Assembly: GCA_037043455.1 (NCBI GenBank)
Contig: JAWPHD010007157.1
Span: 62,501-126,500 of the forward strand
Length of the DNA: 64,000 bases
Direction of reading: 5' to 3'
Origin: Cyrtodaria siliqua
Taxonomy: Eukaryota; Mollusca; Bivalvia; Adapedonta; Hiatellidae
The notes under the pieces were generated by a model. That model searched no databases and was not told the origin of the DNA. It was given only the letters and a program-made list of their open reading frames with translations. The first letter of the stretch is position 1, and every line of letters begins with the position of its first letter. This document shows positions 22,513-32,692 of this stretch, one piece after another. Position numbers and translations under genes: made by a program.

Positions 22513-24535
22513 CTGCAATATATAGGAGTGGAGACCGCTCTAGATAGTAGTAGTAAGTATACATTATGTTTCCAATTTTCCATTTTGAATTATATTAGCT
22601 TTTTTTTTGCATACAGGTAGTCGAAATCACTTGCCCCTCACCGATGTGTCAGGAAGCTATCCAGCTTGCTTGGGAACATCGGTGGTTCTACCCAGGTGCC
22701 CGCCCGTGCATGAAAATTTCCCGGACCTGTATGGGGTCTTCCTCCACCAATTGAAGCTGGAAAGTCTCCATATGACCTTAGCTGTTAGTGCGACTATAAA
22801 ATCCAATTCTATGTGCATATCACGCGCTGTTATCAACAATGTTGTAACGTTTTTTAAAAAACAATCAATATTTTTAGACATAGAATGTATGCAATTATTG
22901 TATATACACATCTGCATTATCTATGCATTGTCTTAAAGTTTGGTTTTGCTTTGTATTTCATAATAAACAATACGCAATATATACTCAGTTGCATTGTATA
23001 TGCAAAAACTTTTGGTTATGTTTGATTGTGCTATGATATATAGATTCACTTAAATTAATATCCTAGACGATATATTGTGCAACGCCACATGTATTTTGTT
23101 GTAATCGTCATGATGATTTATGTATTATTTGTTTGTTTAGTGCTTGAAATCTTTATCAGATTATATATATAAACCGAAAACATGATAGTTACATATTGCA
23201 TTGAATACATGTCTTTATATGTTTATAGTCATGTGTATGCAAAATATATAAAACAATATTCATAATACGTAAAATAGAAATGTAAAATAAAATAAAATAC
23301 AAATATGTACAAAGATGCAATGTCTATGGAATGTGAATTTTAATCTCACGTGGGCTTACTCATATTTTGTATTACATAGTGAAAGACTGTGTGTATAAAA
23401 TAGATGATTTAATGATATGAAAATATTTCTACCATCTTCTCCATATGTACATTTGTTTATGTTGTTTCATTTCGTATTACCTGTCATTGCATTGTGTTAA
23501 CTACTTGTATCCTCACAGGCCTTAAGGCCTATTGGAATTTTGAATAAAACATCTATTATTAAATAACATAATCTCGTTCATCCTCATTATAATACAATTG
23601 TTCTATTGTACCGTATTAGATATTAGATGTTGATTCCTGTATATATATATTTATTTTTTTCCATGTTATATTTCTTTGTTTTTTCTTCTGTTTTTTTTTC
23701 ACATTAATTCATAAATTAATCAAGGGCGTAGCGCCCTATACGCACAATATGCACGTGCGTAATACAAAAAATGCCAAGCATAATAAAACGCCAGAAAGGT
23801 GCCTCAGAATGCTCCAGAATGCACAATTTCCTTCCTTATTTTATTTTTTTTCTCGGGGGAGGCCCCCCGGACCCCACTCCCACACCCTTCCCCAAACGTA
23901 TGTTTTCGTAGTGCGTATACATTTTGAAAACCTGGCTACGCCTATGAATTAATGACCATGTACTAATCTTGTTATGTGGTCAAATTATATTTGTAAAATG
24001 TATGTTTATATGATGAAAAACTATGTCAATAAAAGTTCTTCTTCTTCTTCTTCTTAATGGTCTTTTGGGATCATCAAGCCCACTGATTTTGGTAAAGTAG
24101 AATACCGTTTAAACCTAAGGTGCTAGCGGGCATGGGATGTGTTGCACCTTTTATTACCTCTCATGAACAAACTCAATAAAACCGGGTCTGCTACTTTTCT
24201 CTCTTGTTTGTGTTTGTTGCTTCCAATGGGTCCCATTTTCAGTATTTATTGATGAGCAGTTGCTTTCGCTCTTACATTTTATTGATGCACATGTGTAAAT
24301 GGAACTAAGTTAAAAGGGACACAGAACACTTTTGGTGCATATAACAAGTATATAAAAGACATCTACCATACGTTTAAATATATATTGAATATAATCTTGG
24401 CGCAATATCATCATCAGTTCGGAATTGGCAAAAATAAACTTGCAACCACAGTATTCGAAAAGTACGGATATAATTAATATTAGATATACCAGTAAATAGT
24501 TGAATATTTCATAACAGATATATACGAGTACTTAC
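22513..24535 (-). other. Intron 1 of the prokineticin-like gene
   Basis: Opens GTAAGTAC and closes TATTGCAG on the - strand. It holds a likely LINE 3' end: an A/T-rich tail ending 'GTCAATAAAAG' and (CTT)n at 24027-24055, on the + strand. It also holds a repeat V copy (24058-24240). Confidence 0.6.
24058..24240. repeat. Dispersed repeat V, copy 1
   Basis: It shares 'AAGTAGAATACCG', 'GGTGCTAG.GGGC', 'ATGAACARACTCAATAAAAC' and 'CTGCT.CTTT' with 37716-37892. The ends ('TCTTTTGGGA' and 'CCAATGGGTCCC') are roughly inverted. It follows directly on a (CTT)n LINE tail. Confidence 0.65.
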
Positions 24536-24595
24536 CGATGCACACATTAGGAGTCCAGTAAAACATAAAATGAAAGCTGACATTTTGGAGTCCAT
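24536..24595 (-). CDS. Prokineticin/astakine-like secreted peptide, exon 1 (signal peptide) and gene overview
   Basis: The ATG at 24595-24593 starts a 20-codon exon, 'MDSKMSAFILCFTGLLMCAS', ending at a strong donor (TCG|GTAAGTAC) in phase 0. Joined to exons 2 (22399-22512) and 3 (17873-18055), all phase 0, it gives a 118-residue protein. The signal peptide is residues 1 to about 25 (hydrophobic core, likely cleavage after 'VASA'). Ten cysteines follow in the prokineticin order C-x7-C-x4-CC-x21-C-x9-C-x10-CPC-x5-C-x10-C. The vertebrate-type AVIT N-terminus is absent, as in astakines. Known relatives are secreted cytokines or hormones acting through receptors, with roles in blood-cell production in crustaceans. 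Function here is inferred. A TATA box and an AATAAA support an intact gene; no stop or frameshift is seen. Confidence 0.82.
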
Positions 24596-24683
24596 GATTG
24601 ATTTATTGTGATACGTCTAGCCACTAACGTTTGCACTGCTGTCGTAAATTGTACTTCTACTTATAATATTCGTCCCCTAACTT

Positions 24684-24691
24684 CTTATATA
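24684..24691 (-). promoter_or_regulatory. TATA box of the prokineticin-like gene
   Basis: TATATAAG on the - strand lies 89 bases upstream of the ATG. Transcription would start about 30 bases downstream, near 24655, giving a 5' UTR of about 60 bases. Confidence 0.55.
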
Positions 24692-24755
24692 GCGTTGCTC
24701 CTGATGACGTAGATGTATTAACTATTTCTACATATTTAGGTTTCTGTTATCTCAT

Positions 24756-24787
24756 GTGGCACTCGCTACCAGCTGCAATATATAGGA
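24756..24787 (-). pseudogene. Duplicated scrap: intron-1 acceptor plus first bases of exon 2
   Basis: These 32 bases repeat 22495-22526 (acceptor ATATATTGCAG plus 'CTGGTAGCGAGTGCCAC') exactly and in the same orientation. They sit about 70 bp upstream of the TATA box of the same gene. Confidence 0.85.
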
Positions 24788-25340
24788 ATGTAATCTTCAT
24801 ATACTGAGGTTTTAATTTTTGTTAAAAGTCATAGAACCCCTCTAAATGCAGCCATGTTCGCGGACATTAAAGGAACAAACGGCAAACTTAAAAAGCTGCA
24901 ACTGAAACATCAAAACAAATCCAAGAGACAACCCGAAGAGTGTGATTCAGCTTCATATGAAATGTACACATGCCTTATACAAGCCGCCTATTAAGCTCAG
25001 TTGAAATATTATTTATGTTTTGACTGAAAAACACGACAACTCGGTGTGATTTTGTGGCTGTCATCAACACATTTTGAGCTCATATTGTAAGCACTTGTAC
25101 ATAAAAGTGTAGTTAGATCACAAAACACAATGTGTTGTGCCGTAAAACACCATACGAATTAATATTAATTATTTATTCACGAAAAATTAGTCTAGTTGTC
25201 GAGATTTCCCTGCCAAACGAAGTCATTGACAATAATGAATTCGATTATTTTATGGGGCCTACTTTTGTGCATAAATTTTTTATGTACATTAAATATTGAA
25301 TTAATAGTATCTAGAGCGCTCTCCACTCATGTATAGACCT

Positions 25341-25378
25341 ATTGCAGATGGTAGCGAGTGACCCGTTTGGTGGAGAGG
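25341..25378 (+). pseudogene. 5' half of a decayed second exon 2 (prokineticin-like)
   Basis: 'ATTGCAGATGGTAGCGAGTG' keeps the acceptor and the first exon 2 codons, then 'CGTTTGGTGGAGA' resembles the next codons before homology fades at a pyrimidine tract. It is on the + strand, opposite to the intact gene, and is separated from its 3' half (26971-27064) by a truncated LINE. Confidence 0.6.
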
Positions 25379-25440
25379 GGGTCTAGGGGAGTCTTCTCTT
25401 TCCTCCCTCCTCCTTTCTCCCTTCTCCCTTCCCTTATCTC

Positions 25441-26565
25441 TCTTCTATCCTAGGACCACTTTTGTTCTTGATTTATGTAAATGATCAACCTTTAGCTTCC
25501 AAAGAAGCTTCAGTTGACATGTATGCTGATGACTCCACGCTACATACATCAGGGCTTGATGTGTCATCCATTGAGAATAAATTACAAACTGACTTAAATA
25601 ACATAAATAAATGGTGCACTATAAATAACATGGTTATAAATCCTACAAAAACAACATGTATGCTATTAGGTTCAAAATATAAAATAAACCATTCTCGAAA
25701 ACTCACGCTTTCGATAGATAATTGCCTGATACAATCAGTGTCTTCTCAAAAACTTCTCGGAATTACAATAGATCAACATCTAAAGTGGGATGTTCAGATA
25801 AGCAAAGTCTGTAATCATATATCGAGTAAATTCACTCTTTTAAGACGAATATCTAAATATTTTACACTTGATATGAAAAAGCTATTCTATAATGCATATT
25901 TAGTTCCAATATTTGATTATGGATCTATCCTCTGGAGTAATTGTACTAAATTGAATTTAACAAAGGTTGTTACTTTACAAAAAAGCATCGCATGCTGGAT
26001 TTTGATAAACCTTTACATACACCTTCTGCAAATCTTTTCAATGAGTTAAATTGAATGTCATTTGAAACAAGATGTAAATTTCAAGTAGGTGTTTTAGTTT
26101 ATAAAGCAATTCATAATCTTACACCAATATACATAAGTAAATTAATAACATTTTCTGAAAATAGCAGATATAATTTAAGAGCATGCATTAAACATGACAT
26201 TAAGCATCCTAGACCTAAATCCGAATATTAAAAACAATCTTTTACCTATGTTGCCATGCGGACTTAGAATTCAATCCCAGAAAATATCCGGACTTCTGTT
26301 TCTATTTATGCTTTCAAATACAATTATAAATTATTTCTAATTCAAGATAACAGGTGTTCTGCTCAAATTAAGTTGTGTTAATAGTGAATACTCGTTTTGA
26401 ATGCCAGCTTGAAACATAGTATTAATGTATTCACTTGCTTTTGTTTATAAGTTGCTGTTGTTATCAGAAGGCCTCATGGAAGATAAGTGTTGTGCAATTG
26501 TTTGTATAATCTTAATGAGTTGTACCATCATGAAATAAAGAATTTATTATTATTATTATTATTCT
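25441..26565 (+). mobile_element. 5'-truncated non-LTR retrotransposon with (ATT)n tail
   Basis: It starts inside reverse transcriptase at 'ILGPLLFLIYVNDQPL' (25447), just before the catalytic 'MYADDS'. It runs through 'LLGITIDQHLKWDVQISKVC' and 'FDYGSILWSN', then breaks frame near 26049. It ends 'GAAATAAAGAATTTATT' plus ATT repeats. The frame is intact for 195 codons, so the insertion is younger than the LINE at 18490-22200. It landed in a CT-rich tract (25380-25440 and 26566-26600). Confidence 0.85.
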
Positions 26566-26970
26566 CCCTCCCTCTTTCTTCATCTCCCACCTGTTTCATT
26601 AGAAAACGTGAGATTTTTAGCCGTTTTCTCATTTCTGATCACCACGGACCCCATGAATCAATATGAATATATATAGTTCAAAGCATGGTAATAATATAAA
26701 ATAACAACACACAAGATAATGGCCGATAATAGGTAATAATTCTTCATTTTAAAATAATTTAATGTTCAATTAAGGATTTTGATAACGATATTGAACGATT
26801 ATTTTACAAAAAAACGACTATGGTAATACATTTTTTTTACAAACTTGTTAATTTGAAAACCTCCTACCCCTTTCTCTCCCGACCCGCCCCTTGGATTCAC
26901 AACCCCCGTCCCCGTCCCTTGTCTCCAGACCCCGCCCCCTTGTCTCCCTACCCCCGCAACCCCTGTACCC

Positions 26971-27064
26971 ACATCGTTGGTGACGATAAACGGAGAGCAT
27001 AGTTGACAACTTTACTGTGGGCGTTGATTCTACATGCTCAAGTGTACACAGCTGCGTCAGTGAG
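26971..27064 (+). pseudogene. 3' part of the decayed second exon 2 (prokineticin-like)
   Basis: It aligns to exon 2 of the - strand gene across 'ACGATAAACGGAGAGC', then 'GACAAC', 'GTGGGCGTTGATTCTACATG' and the donor (GTGAG|GTAATTGC). Relative to the intact copy it lacks 8 bp (frameshift), the first Cys codon has become Phe, and one Cys of the CC pair has become Ser. It is therefore a pseudoexon. No exon 3 partner is seen downstream. Confidence 0.75.
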
Positions 27065-27120
27065 GTAATTGCTATATTGGTGCCGTGGGTTCAAATCCCA
27101 CGGAGGGTTATTTTTTTATA

Positions 27121-28180
27121 TTTTATGACCCAAGGGGATGCATTACGGTCTTGGAATTTGTCTCCGCCCACAGGGGCCCCCTTGGGCGTAATTGGGTCAA
27201 AAATCACAAAAAGATGAATATCTTGTCCAAATGTAAATACATTTGATTCTAATGGTCATTTAGGGACTCAAGGCACAACATATAGAAAACGTGTTTTGTC
27301 CTCCTGTGTATAGGCCCCTCTACAGGGGTACAATTTGGGGAGCTTGCAGTAAATTACTATTACATAGTTTCGGCCTTGTGACGCTAACTCCTTTTATAAC
27401 TTTTGAGATCTGAAGTTCATGTGGCATATTTCTTAGTTAGGATGTATAGATGCGCGATAAGGTGTCGGATTTTGGCTCCCTATGTGGGGTAATCGGTTCG
27501 AAATTCACAAACAAATTACTCATCTTGTCCAAATGTGAATGGTTACGATTCTAGTTTGGTATGGTCATTTATGAACTCGAGGCACAATATATATAAAACG
27601 GGTTTTGACCTTCTGCGTAAAGGTCCGCTCTACATGGGTACAGTACAACTTGGTGAACTTGAAGTAATTTACTTTTTAATTCCTTCTATACCCTTTTTTA
27701 AGTTAAGAATGTGTTGATGCGCAATACGTTTTCGTAGTTTGGCTCCATCCGACGGGGCCCCATAGAGGGTAATCAGGTAAAAATACACAACAAAATGCAT
27801 AGCTTGTCCAAATGTGAATGCATTTTATTCTAATTTGGTATGGCCATTTAGGGACTGGCGGCACATCATTTTTAAAACAGGTTTTGTCCTCCTGTATAAA
27901 GGAGCCCCTCTACAGGAGTAAAACTTGGGGAGCTTGCAGTAATCTACTATTACAGAGTTTCAGCCTTATGACGCTAACTTTTTCTATACCCTTTGAGATA
28001 TCAAGCTCGTGTATGATGTTTTTTTCAGTTAAGGATGTGTAGATGCGCAGTAAGATTTTGTATTTTGGCTCCATCCACTGGGGAACCCTAGGTGTTAATC
28101 CGGTAAAAAAACACGCCAAAAAATAGCATATCTTGTTCAAATGTAAATTTTGGTGAACTTGCAGTAATTTATTTGTTTGA
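27121..28180 (+). repeat. Dispersed repeat IV, tandem array of about four units
   Basis: Units of roughly 280-330 bp repeat 'TTGTCCAAATGTGAATG', 'CATTTAGGGACT', 'GGGGAGCTTGCAGTAA' and 'GTGACGCTAACT', near 27223, 27529, 27806 and 28133. The last unit is truncated and joins a fragment of the element at 1105-2780 ('CCAGTAGAGCGATACAGG', 28276-28320). A single unit is at 17395-17712. Confidence 0.8.
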
Positions 28181-28320
28181 CTGCCATTATGCTCAGTGCA
28201 GGGCAAAGGGTTTTGTCATAAGTTCTACAACAACTAATCCCCTCCTCAACCCACCGCCCCCAACCACGGACTCCATGCAGCCAGTAGAGCGATACAGGCC
28301 CTCTTGTGCCTCTTGTTTTG

Positions 28321-29105
28321 ATAGTAACCTCCTTTGGCATAGCTTGTTTATTAACTGTATATGTTTCGCGATGTGCATTCATTCAGCGTGCAAGAATATA
28401 TACTCAAGAAAAAAAAAAATCTTCCTGTGAATTTCATAATTAAGATAATTTTTAACAACACTAATGACTTTTATTTGTATTTGAAAAAATAAATCTGTCT
28501 TTATTGAAACCTGTTTAAGTAACGATTAAACTACTAAAACCGCTTCAATATATTTTTGAAAATAAGTGTCATTAAGATCGACATCAGTTTCGGGGAGGAA
28601 ACATCTTTTTTTGTGTCAGTGTATACATCGAAACGCACTTAAGACTTTACAAAATAAAAAGGACTTTCTACGTAGTCATTTTTTTGAAATATGCTGTTAG
28701 AAATGAAATGTTATAAAGAACATTGAGTTAATTTATTCTGAACAATCTTTGGTCTGTAACCTTGATCTGTTAAATATATTATATTTTCATGACATTGAAG
28801 TATTTCTTTGGTGGGAACATTCCCATGAAAGATGATGTACACAATTGCGTTAATCTTTAGTTAATTTGAGGCCCGTGTTCTTTAGACTGAACGTTGCATT
28901 TGCTTGGAACATTCCCATGAAATATTCATATGAGCGTTGTAACGAACGATTTACTTTGGATGGAACAATCCCACCAAATTTTATTCCACCAAAAGAACAT
29001 AACCCCTTTTTTTCGCTTCAAATTTATTTTACGCGAATGTGAGATAATGTGTGTATACAAGTGCATTAATGATTTGATTTAAACGAACTGTTCGATTTTT
29101 CTCTG
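28321..29105. other. AT-rich intergenic sequence
   Basis: No exon is recognised. A ~50-bp theme 'GGAACATTCCCATGAAA' recurs at 28815 and 28907, with a variant at 28961, suggesting an old local duplication. Confidence 0.4.
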
Positions 29106-29110
29106 GAACC

Positions 29111-29156
29111 TACCCCCCCCCCCCCCCCCCCCCCCCCCCACACACACACACATACA
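29111..29156. repeat. Poly-C followed by (CA)n
   Basis: A run of about 29 C precedes a short CACACA tract. The length of the C run may be unreliable in assembly. Confidence 0.9.
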
Positions 29157-29282
29157 CCACACCCAAAGCCCCACCCATCATGTATATATCGTATTTGCAT
29201 TGCTCTATCGCTCTATGTCTATAGAAATTCGAGGAATTCTCCATATACATCCTCCGTATTTGCTCCGTATTTGTAGATACGG

Positions 29283-29525
29283 GGCTAGCGTGGCTATGCG
29301 GATAGCACGGTTGCCAATAAATCGGAGAACACATGTTCAAGGCTCAGCGGTGTGACCGAATTATGTCGGTGTGTTCCTGGGCAGTACACTTTCCCTTAAC
29401 CTCTGGGAATATAAACCGGGCAGTCTTGTGTATCGGTCTATCCTCCGAGCACGTAAAATAACCTTTGGAATCTATTTGTTAGCAAGAGTAGGGCAGCTTC
29501 CTGGATTCCAGTTTACCTACCCAAT
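29283..29525 (+). mobile_element. SINE family I, diverged copy
   Basis: It keeps 'GCTAGCGTGGCTATGCGGAT' (A-box region), 'GTGTATCGGTCTATCCTCCG' plus 'AGCACGT', and 'AAGAGTAGGGCAG'. The 3' end and the B-box are eroded. Confidence 0.75.
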
Positions 29526-29957
29526 TCATTGTAAGTCTGCAAGGCAATGAATTGTTTTCACGTGTATGAGTATTTAACGATTCTGAATCAATCAAAAGTT
29601 TATACAAACATACATTTGTGTAAGTGCATTTACTTTTCGCTGGAAGAATCCATTCCCATATTTGTAATATGTATTGGCATTGTCATATAGGTTTATGGCG
29701 GTTCTACGTGTCCATAACACATTACAAAAAATACACTTGCGAAAAAAGCAATTATTAAACACATTAATTTGTTCCGTGTGACTATGTTGTATGAATTCAG
29801 AATTTCAATCTGCAATAATCAAAACATGGGTCATGCTCATGCCGCGTGTTAATGCTATTTCTTGATTGGATCGAGCTGTTATTTTTAATGAAAACTGCAA
29901 GGCCCTAAAACTTCTTGCGCATGCGTAGTTGGATAAATGGCTAAGGTACAAAACATT

Positions 29958-30050
29958 TTTAGCATATTTTTCTCGTATGCGATTTATACTGCTCTCTCGG
30001 GCCCTCGAGAAGCAGTATAAATCGCATATACTCGAAAACGTATGCTATAG
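29958..30050. repeat. Hairpin with ~44-bp imperfect arms
   Basis: 'TATGCGATTTATACTGCT' (29977) is complemented by 'AGCAGTATAAATCGCATA' (30011), with weaker pairing outward to 'AGCATA'/'TATGCT'. Confidence 0.85.
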
Positions 30051-30134
30051 ATATTACATAGATGTTAAATTCTATGTCGCACACTTTGCACTAACTGCTG
30101 ATAAGTATATATAAATATAATCGGACCTATATAT

Positions 30135-30212
30135 AGTGAAATCTGTTTATTCGACCTGATAAACTTCGGGTTATAAAGCCGGACTAACTTCGGGTTATAA
30201 AGTCGGACATAA
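30135..30212. repeat. Short direct repeat pair
   Basis: 'AACTTCGGGTTATAAAG' plus 'CGGAC' occurs twice, at about 30163 and 30187. Confidence 0.8.
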
Positions 30213-30965
30213 CATTGTAGACAGCTGGTAAAAAAAATAAGAATACACACTATTTCAAAGATATTGTTATTATTTAAGTACCTTATTTGTTATAGTCCAA
30301 TCATTTCAGAAATGTGTTGCTGATAATACTTTAACATATAATAGTTTAAATAATACTGTAAGTCATTGTACTTTATCAATTAGTAGACCAATTATTGATA
30401 ATGTTATCAGAAAGTGTTTTTACCATAGAGTTACATGTGAGAGTTAACACAGAACTCAGCCATCCAAAAACAAACAACAATAGACGCAAATAACTTGCAT
30501 AGTCCACATACTGCAGATAATGACTTGTTTTTATTAAACCTATATTTCCGCTAATCATACATCACGGTATCGACACTAGTATTATTTCCAAGACTCCGTG
30601 TATCAAAACAACAAAAGTCCTCGCTACAGCGTTAAATAATGTAAACCCGTCCATGGCATTCAATTTACAGCAATGTATATAGATGCATATGTACTTAAAC
30701 ACATGTTGCTACCGCAAATCATATCATCATACATATGTCGTCATTCCGACGTCTTTTTTCACAGAGTTTTAAATCACTCGGTTATTGACCCCTAACTGCT
30801 CTTATTGCATCTCTGGAATGTCTTTTAAGTGCGTATTATGATCGTCTTCTTTCTTTTCACCACAGTCTGTAAAAGAATGAAAACATATGATATCCTTGCA
30901 TATATCGACATTTTATATGAACAAAAGATGAGGTCGTCTTGTATTTGCATTGTTTTTATGACATT

Positions 30966-31352
30966 ATTACATACCTTACTATAAATAGTAACACATTTTA
31001 ATAGAAAAACAAAATTATCAGTCCTGTTTCTAAATCCATAATCGGCACACTGTGCCATTATGGATTATGGAAAATCGGCACATTAGCAACAGACTGTCCG
31101 CACGCGAAGACGTCAACACAAAGTGTTTGCATCTTATGCTACTTGCATGTTTACACCGTTTTGTAAACATGTCGACGTATTTTGTCATAAAGGTGCACTG
31201 TTTGTTCTTATTCTTCTTCTCCATTTATAGTAAGGTATGTAATAAAAAGGCAAACATACGGCCGTGGTGTGCCTTTTGTCGATAATGGCACACCTAGTGC
31301 AGTGCATGGCACTAGGTGTGCCATTATGGACAAAAGGCACACCACGGCCGTA
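30966..31352. repeat. Nested inverted repeats with a near-perfect 44-bp palindrome
   Basis: 'ATTACATACCTTACTATAAA' (30966) is complemented at 31222-31242. Between the outer arms lie smaller palindromes (31037-31064, 'CCATAATCGGCACAC', and 31147-31172, 'CATGTTTACA'). Just beyond is a 44-bp inverted repeat (31257-31300 against 31309-31352) with one mismatch and an 8-bp loop. There are no ORFs of note. Confidence 0.88.
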
Positions 31353-32390
31353 TATTAACCTCAAACTAATAACTGAACCTTTAATATCTCAACATATATA
31401 CAACACATTAATCATCTTTGAAAGTGAAAGCATGAACTTATATCATTATTTAATTTGCATGCTGAGTGATATATTTGGCGGGCTTGAGATTTTTTATAAA
31501 ATTATATCAAAATGGAGTTAATTCAATAGTGCATTGTATATATAGAAGGCTGATATCAATTACCGTGGGCTGGCGTTTTTGTTAATTAATTACATATACT
31601 GTTATTTAATTTCTAGAAAATGAGATAAATTTAACCGAACGCTAATCTAGTGAAATATCAAGGCGACGTCACCTAACGTGTTTTATTTCACCAATTTCAC
31701 CATGAGATAGAATATCGTGCAAGAAACGGTAGGCCGTATACGATATTAATGAAATTTCATATTATCTTAGATAGGTTACAAAATACTATTTAAGTAACAT
31801 AATATCATGAAAAGAAGAAACACGTATCAAAACTGATTCGTTACAGACAGATACAATTCAGCATTATCTTATCAGAAGTGGCGATACAAGACAACGCGCG
31901 CATGTACACCTGATATGTACACATTATCATAAGCCCAAATGGCATGCCTGGCCTGGAATACATTTTGTGATCATAATTATGATGAACGTTTAAAATGTTC
32001 ATATGAGAATGCTGAATTATACCGGTAATTCACACAAACTATCTGATGTAGCATTGCATTAATTGTATTAGTGGACAGTACTACTGACAGATAATTGAAA
32101 AGACATCCATTTATATACAAACATAGTATACATCATGAAGGGAGGGTTGGTTAATAAGGTACTAACTATAGTATAACCTCAAAATAACTTATAAGCTGTG
32201 GTCCTGGCAGAAAATAGTTATGGCCAGTTATGAGCTTGGTTAGGTTGCAGATTAAGGTTTTATGAACAGGGTCATAACTCTGCCAAATTAAAAGTCAGAG
32301 TACTTGGACATATGTAACGACATGCTTCGCAGACGACTCAGAAAGACTACTCCAATAATAAGAAAAGAAAAAGTTACAGATCATCACTGT
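31353..32390. other. AT-rich intergenic sequence
   Basis: No exon, RNA gene or recognised repeat is seen apart from 'GGTCATAACTCTGCCAA' (32270-32287), a short word shared with the dispersed elements. Confidence 0.4.
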
Positions 32391-32394
32391 TTAA

Positions 32395-32685
32395 AGGGAC
32401 ATATGGCAATATTGATTTATTGAAAATTCTTGGCGTTAGTTTTTCAGCATATTTGCAATCATTAATATTAAATATTAGAATAGTTCAAATCATGTTGTTT
32501 TTACATATTACTAACTTTCAATAATATTGCACCAATAAGAAACAAAAATGGCGGAATAACGAAGAAAATTGAAATTTCATTTACTTTTTGTTTGGTTATA
32601 TGCAAGCAGTTTTGAAGTTAAACTGAGACAGGATTAATAAATGGTACTGCTACTTGAATATAACTCAAGGTTGCCGCATGTCCCT
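32395..32685. mobile_element. TTAA-flanked MITE, copy 1
   Basis: The ends are 'AGGGACATATGGCAATATTG' and 'CAAGGTTGCCGCATGTCCCT', with TTAA on both sides (32391-32394 and 32686-32689). Inside is 'CACCAATAAGAAACAAAAAT' and no coding frame. Relatives are at 49870-50155, 61497-61798 and partial copies at 62660-62694 and 63277. Confidence 0.82.
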
Positions 32686-32692
32686 TTAACTA

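Noticed and set aside
22415..22549. A + strand FN3-like half exon (phase 1-1, ending at AGTA|GTAAGT)
   Set aside because: It resembles the end of an FN3 domain and has usable splice sites. The - strand reading of the same bases is exon 2 of the prokineticin-like gene, with matching phase, cysteines and partner exons, and explains the sequence better.
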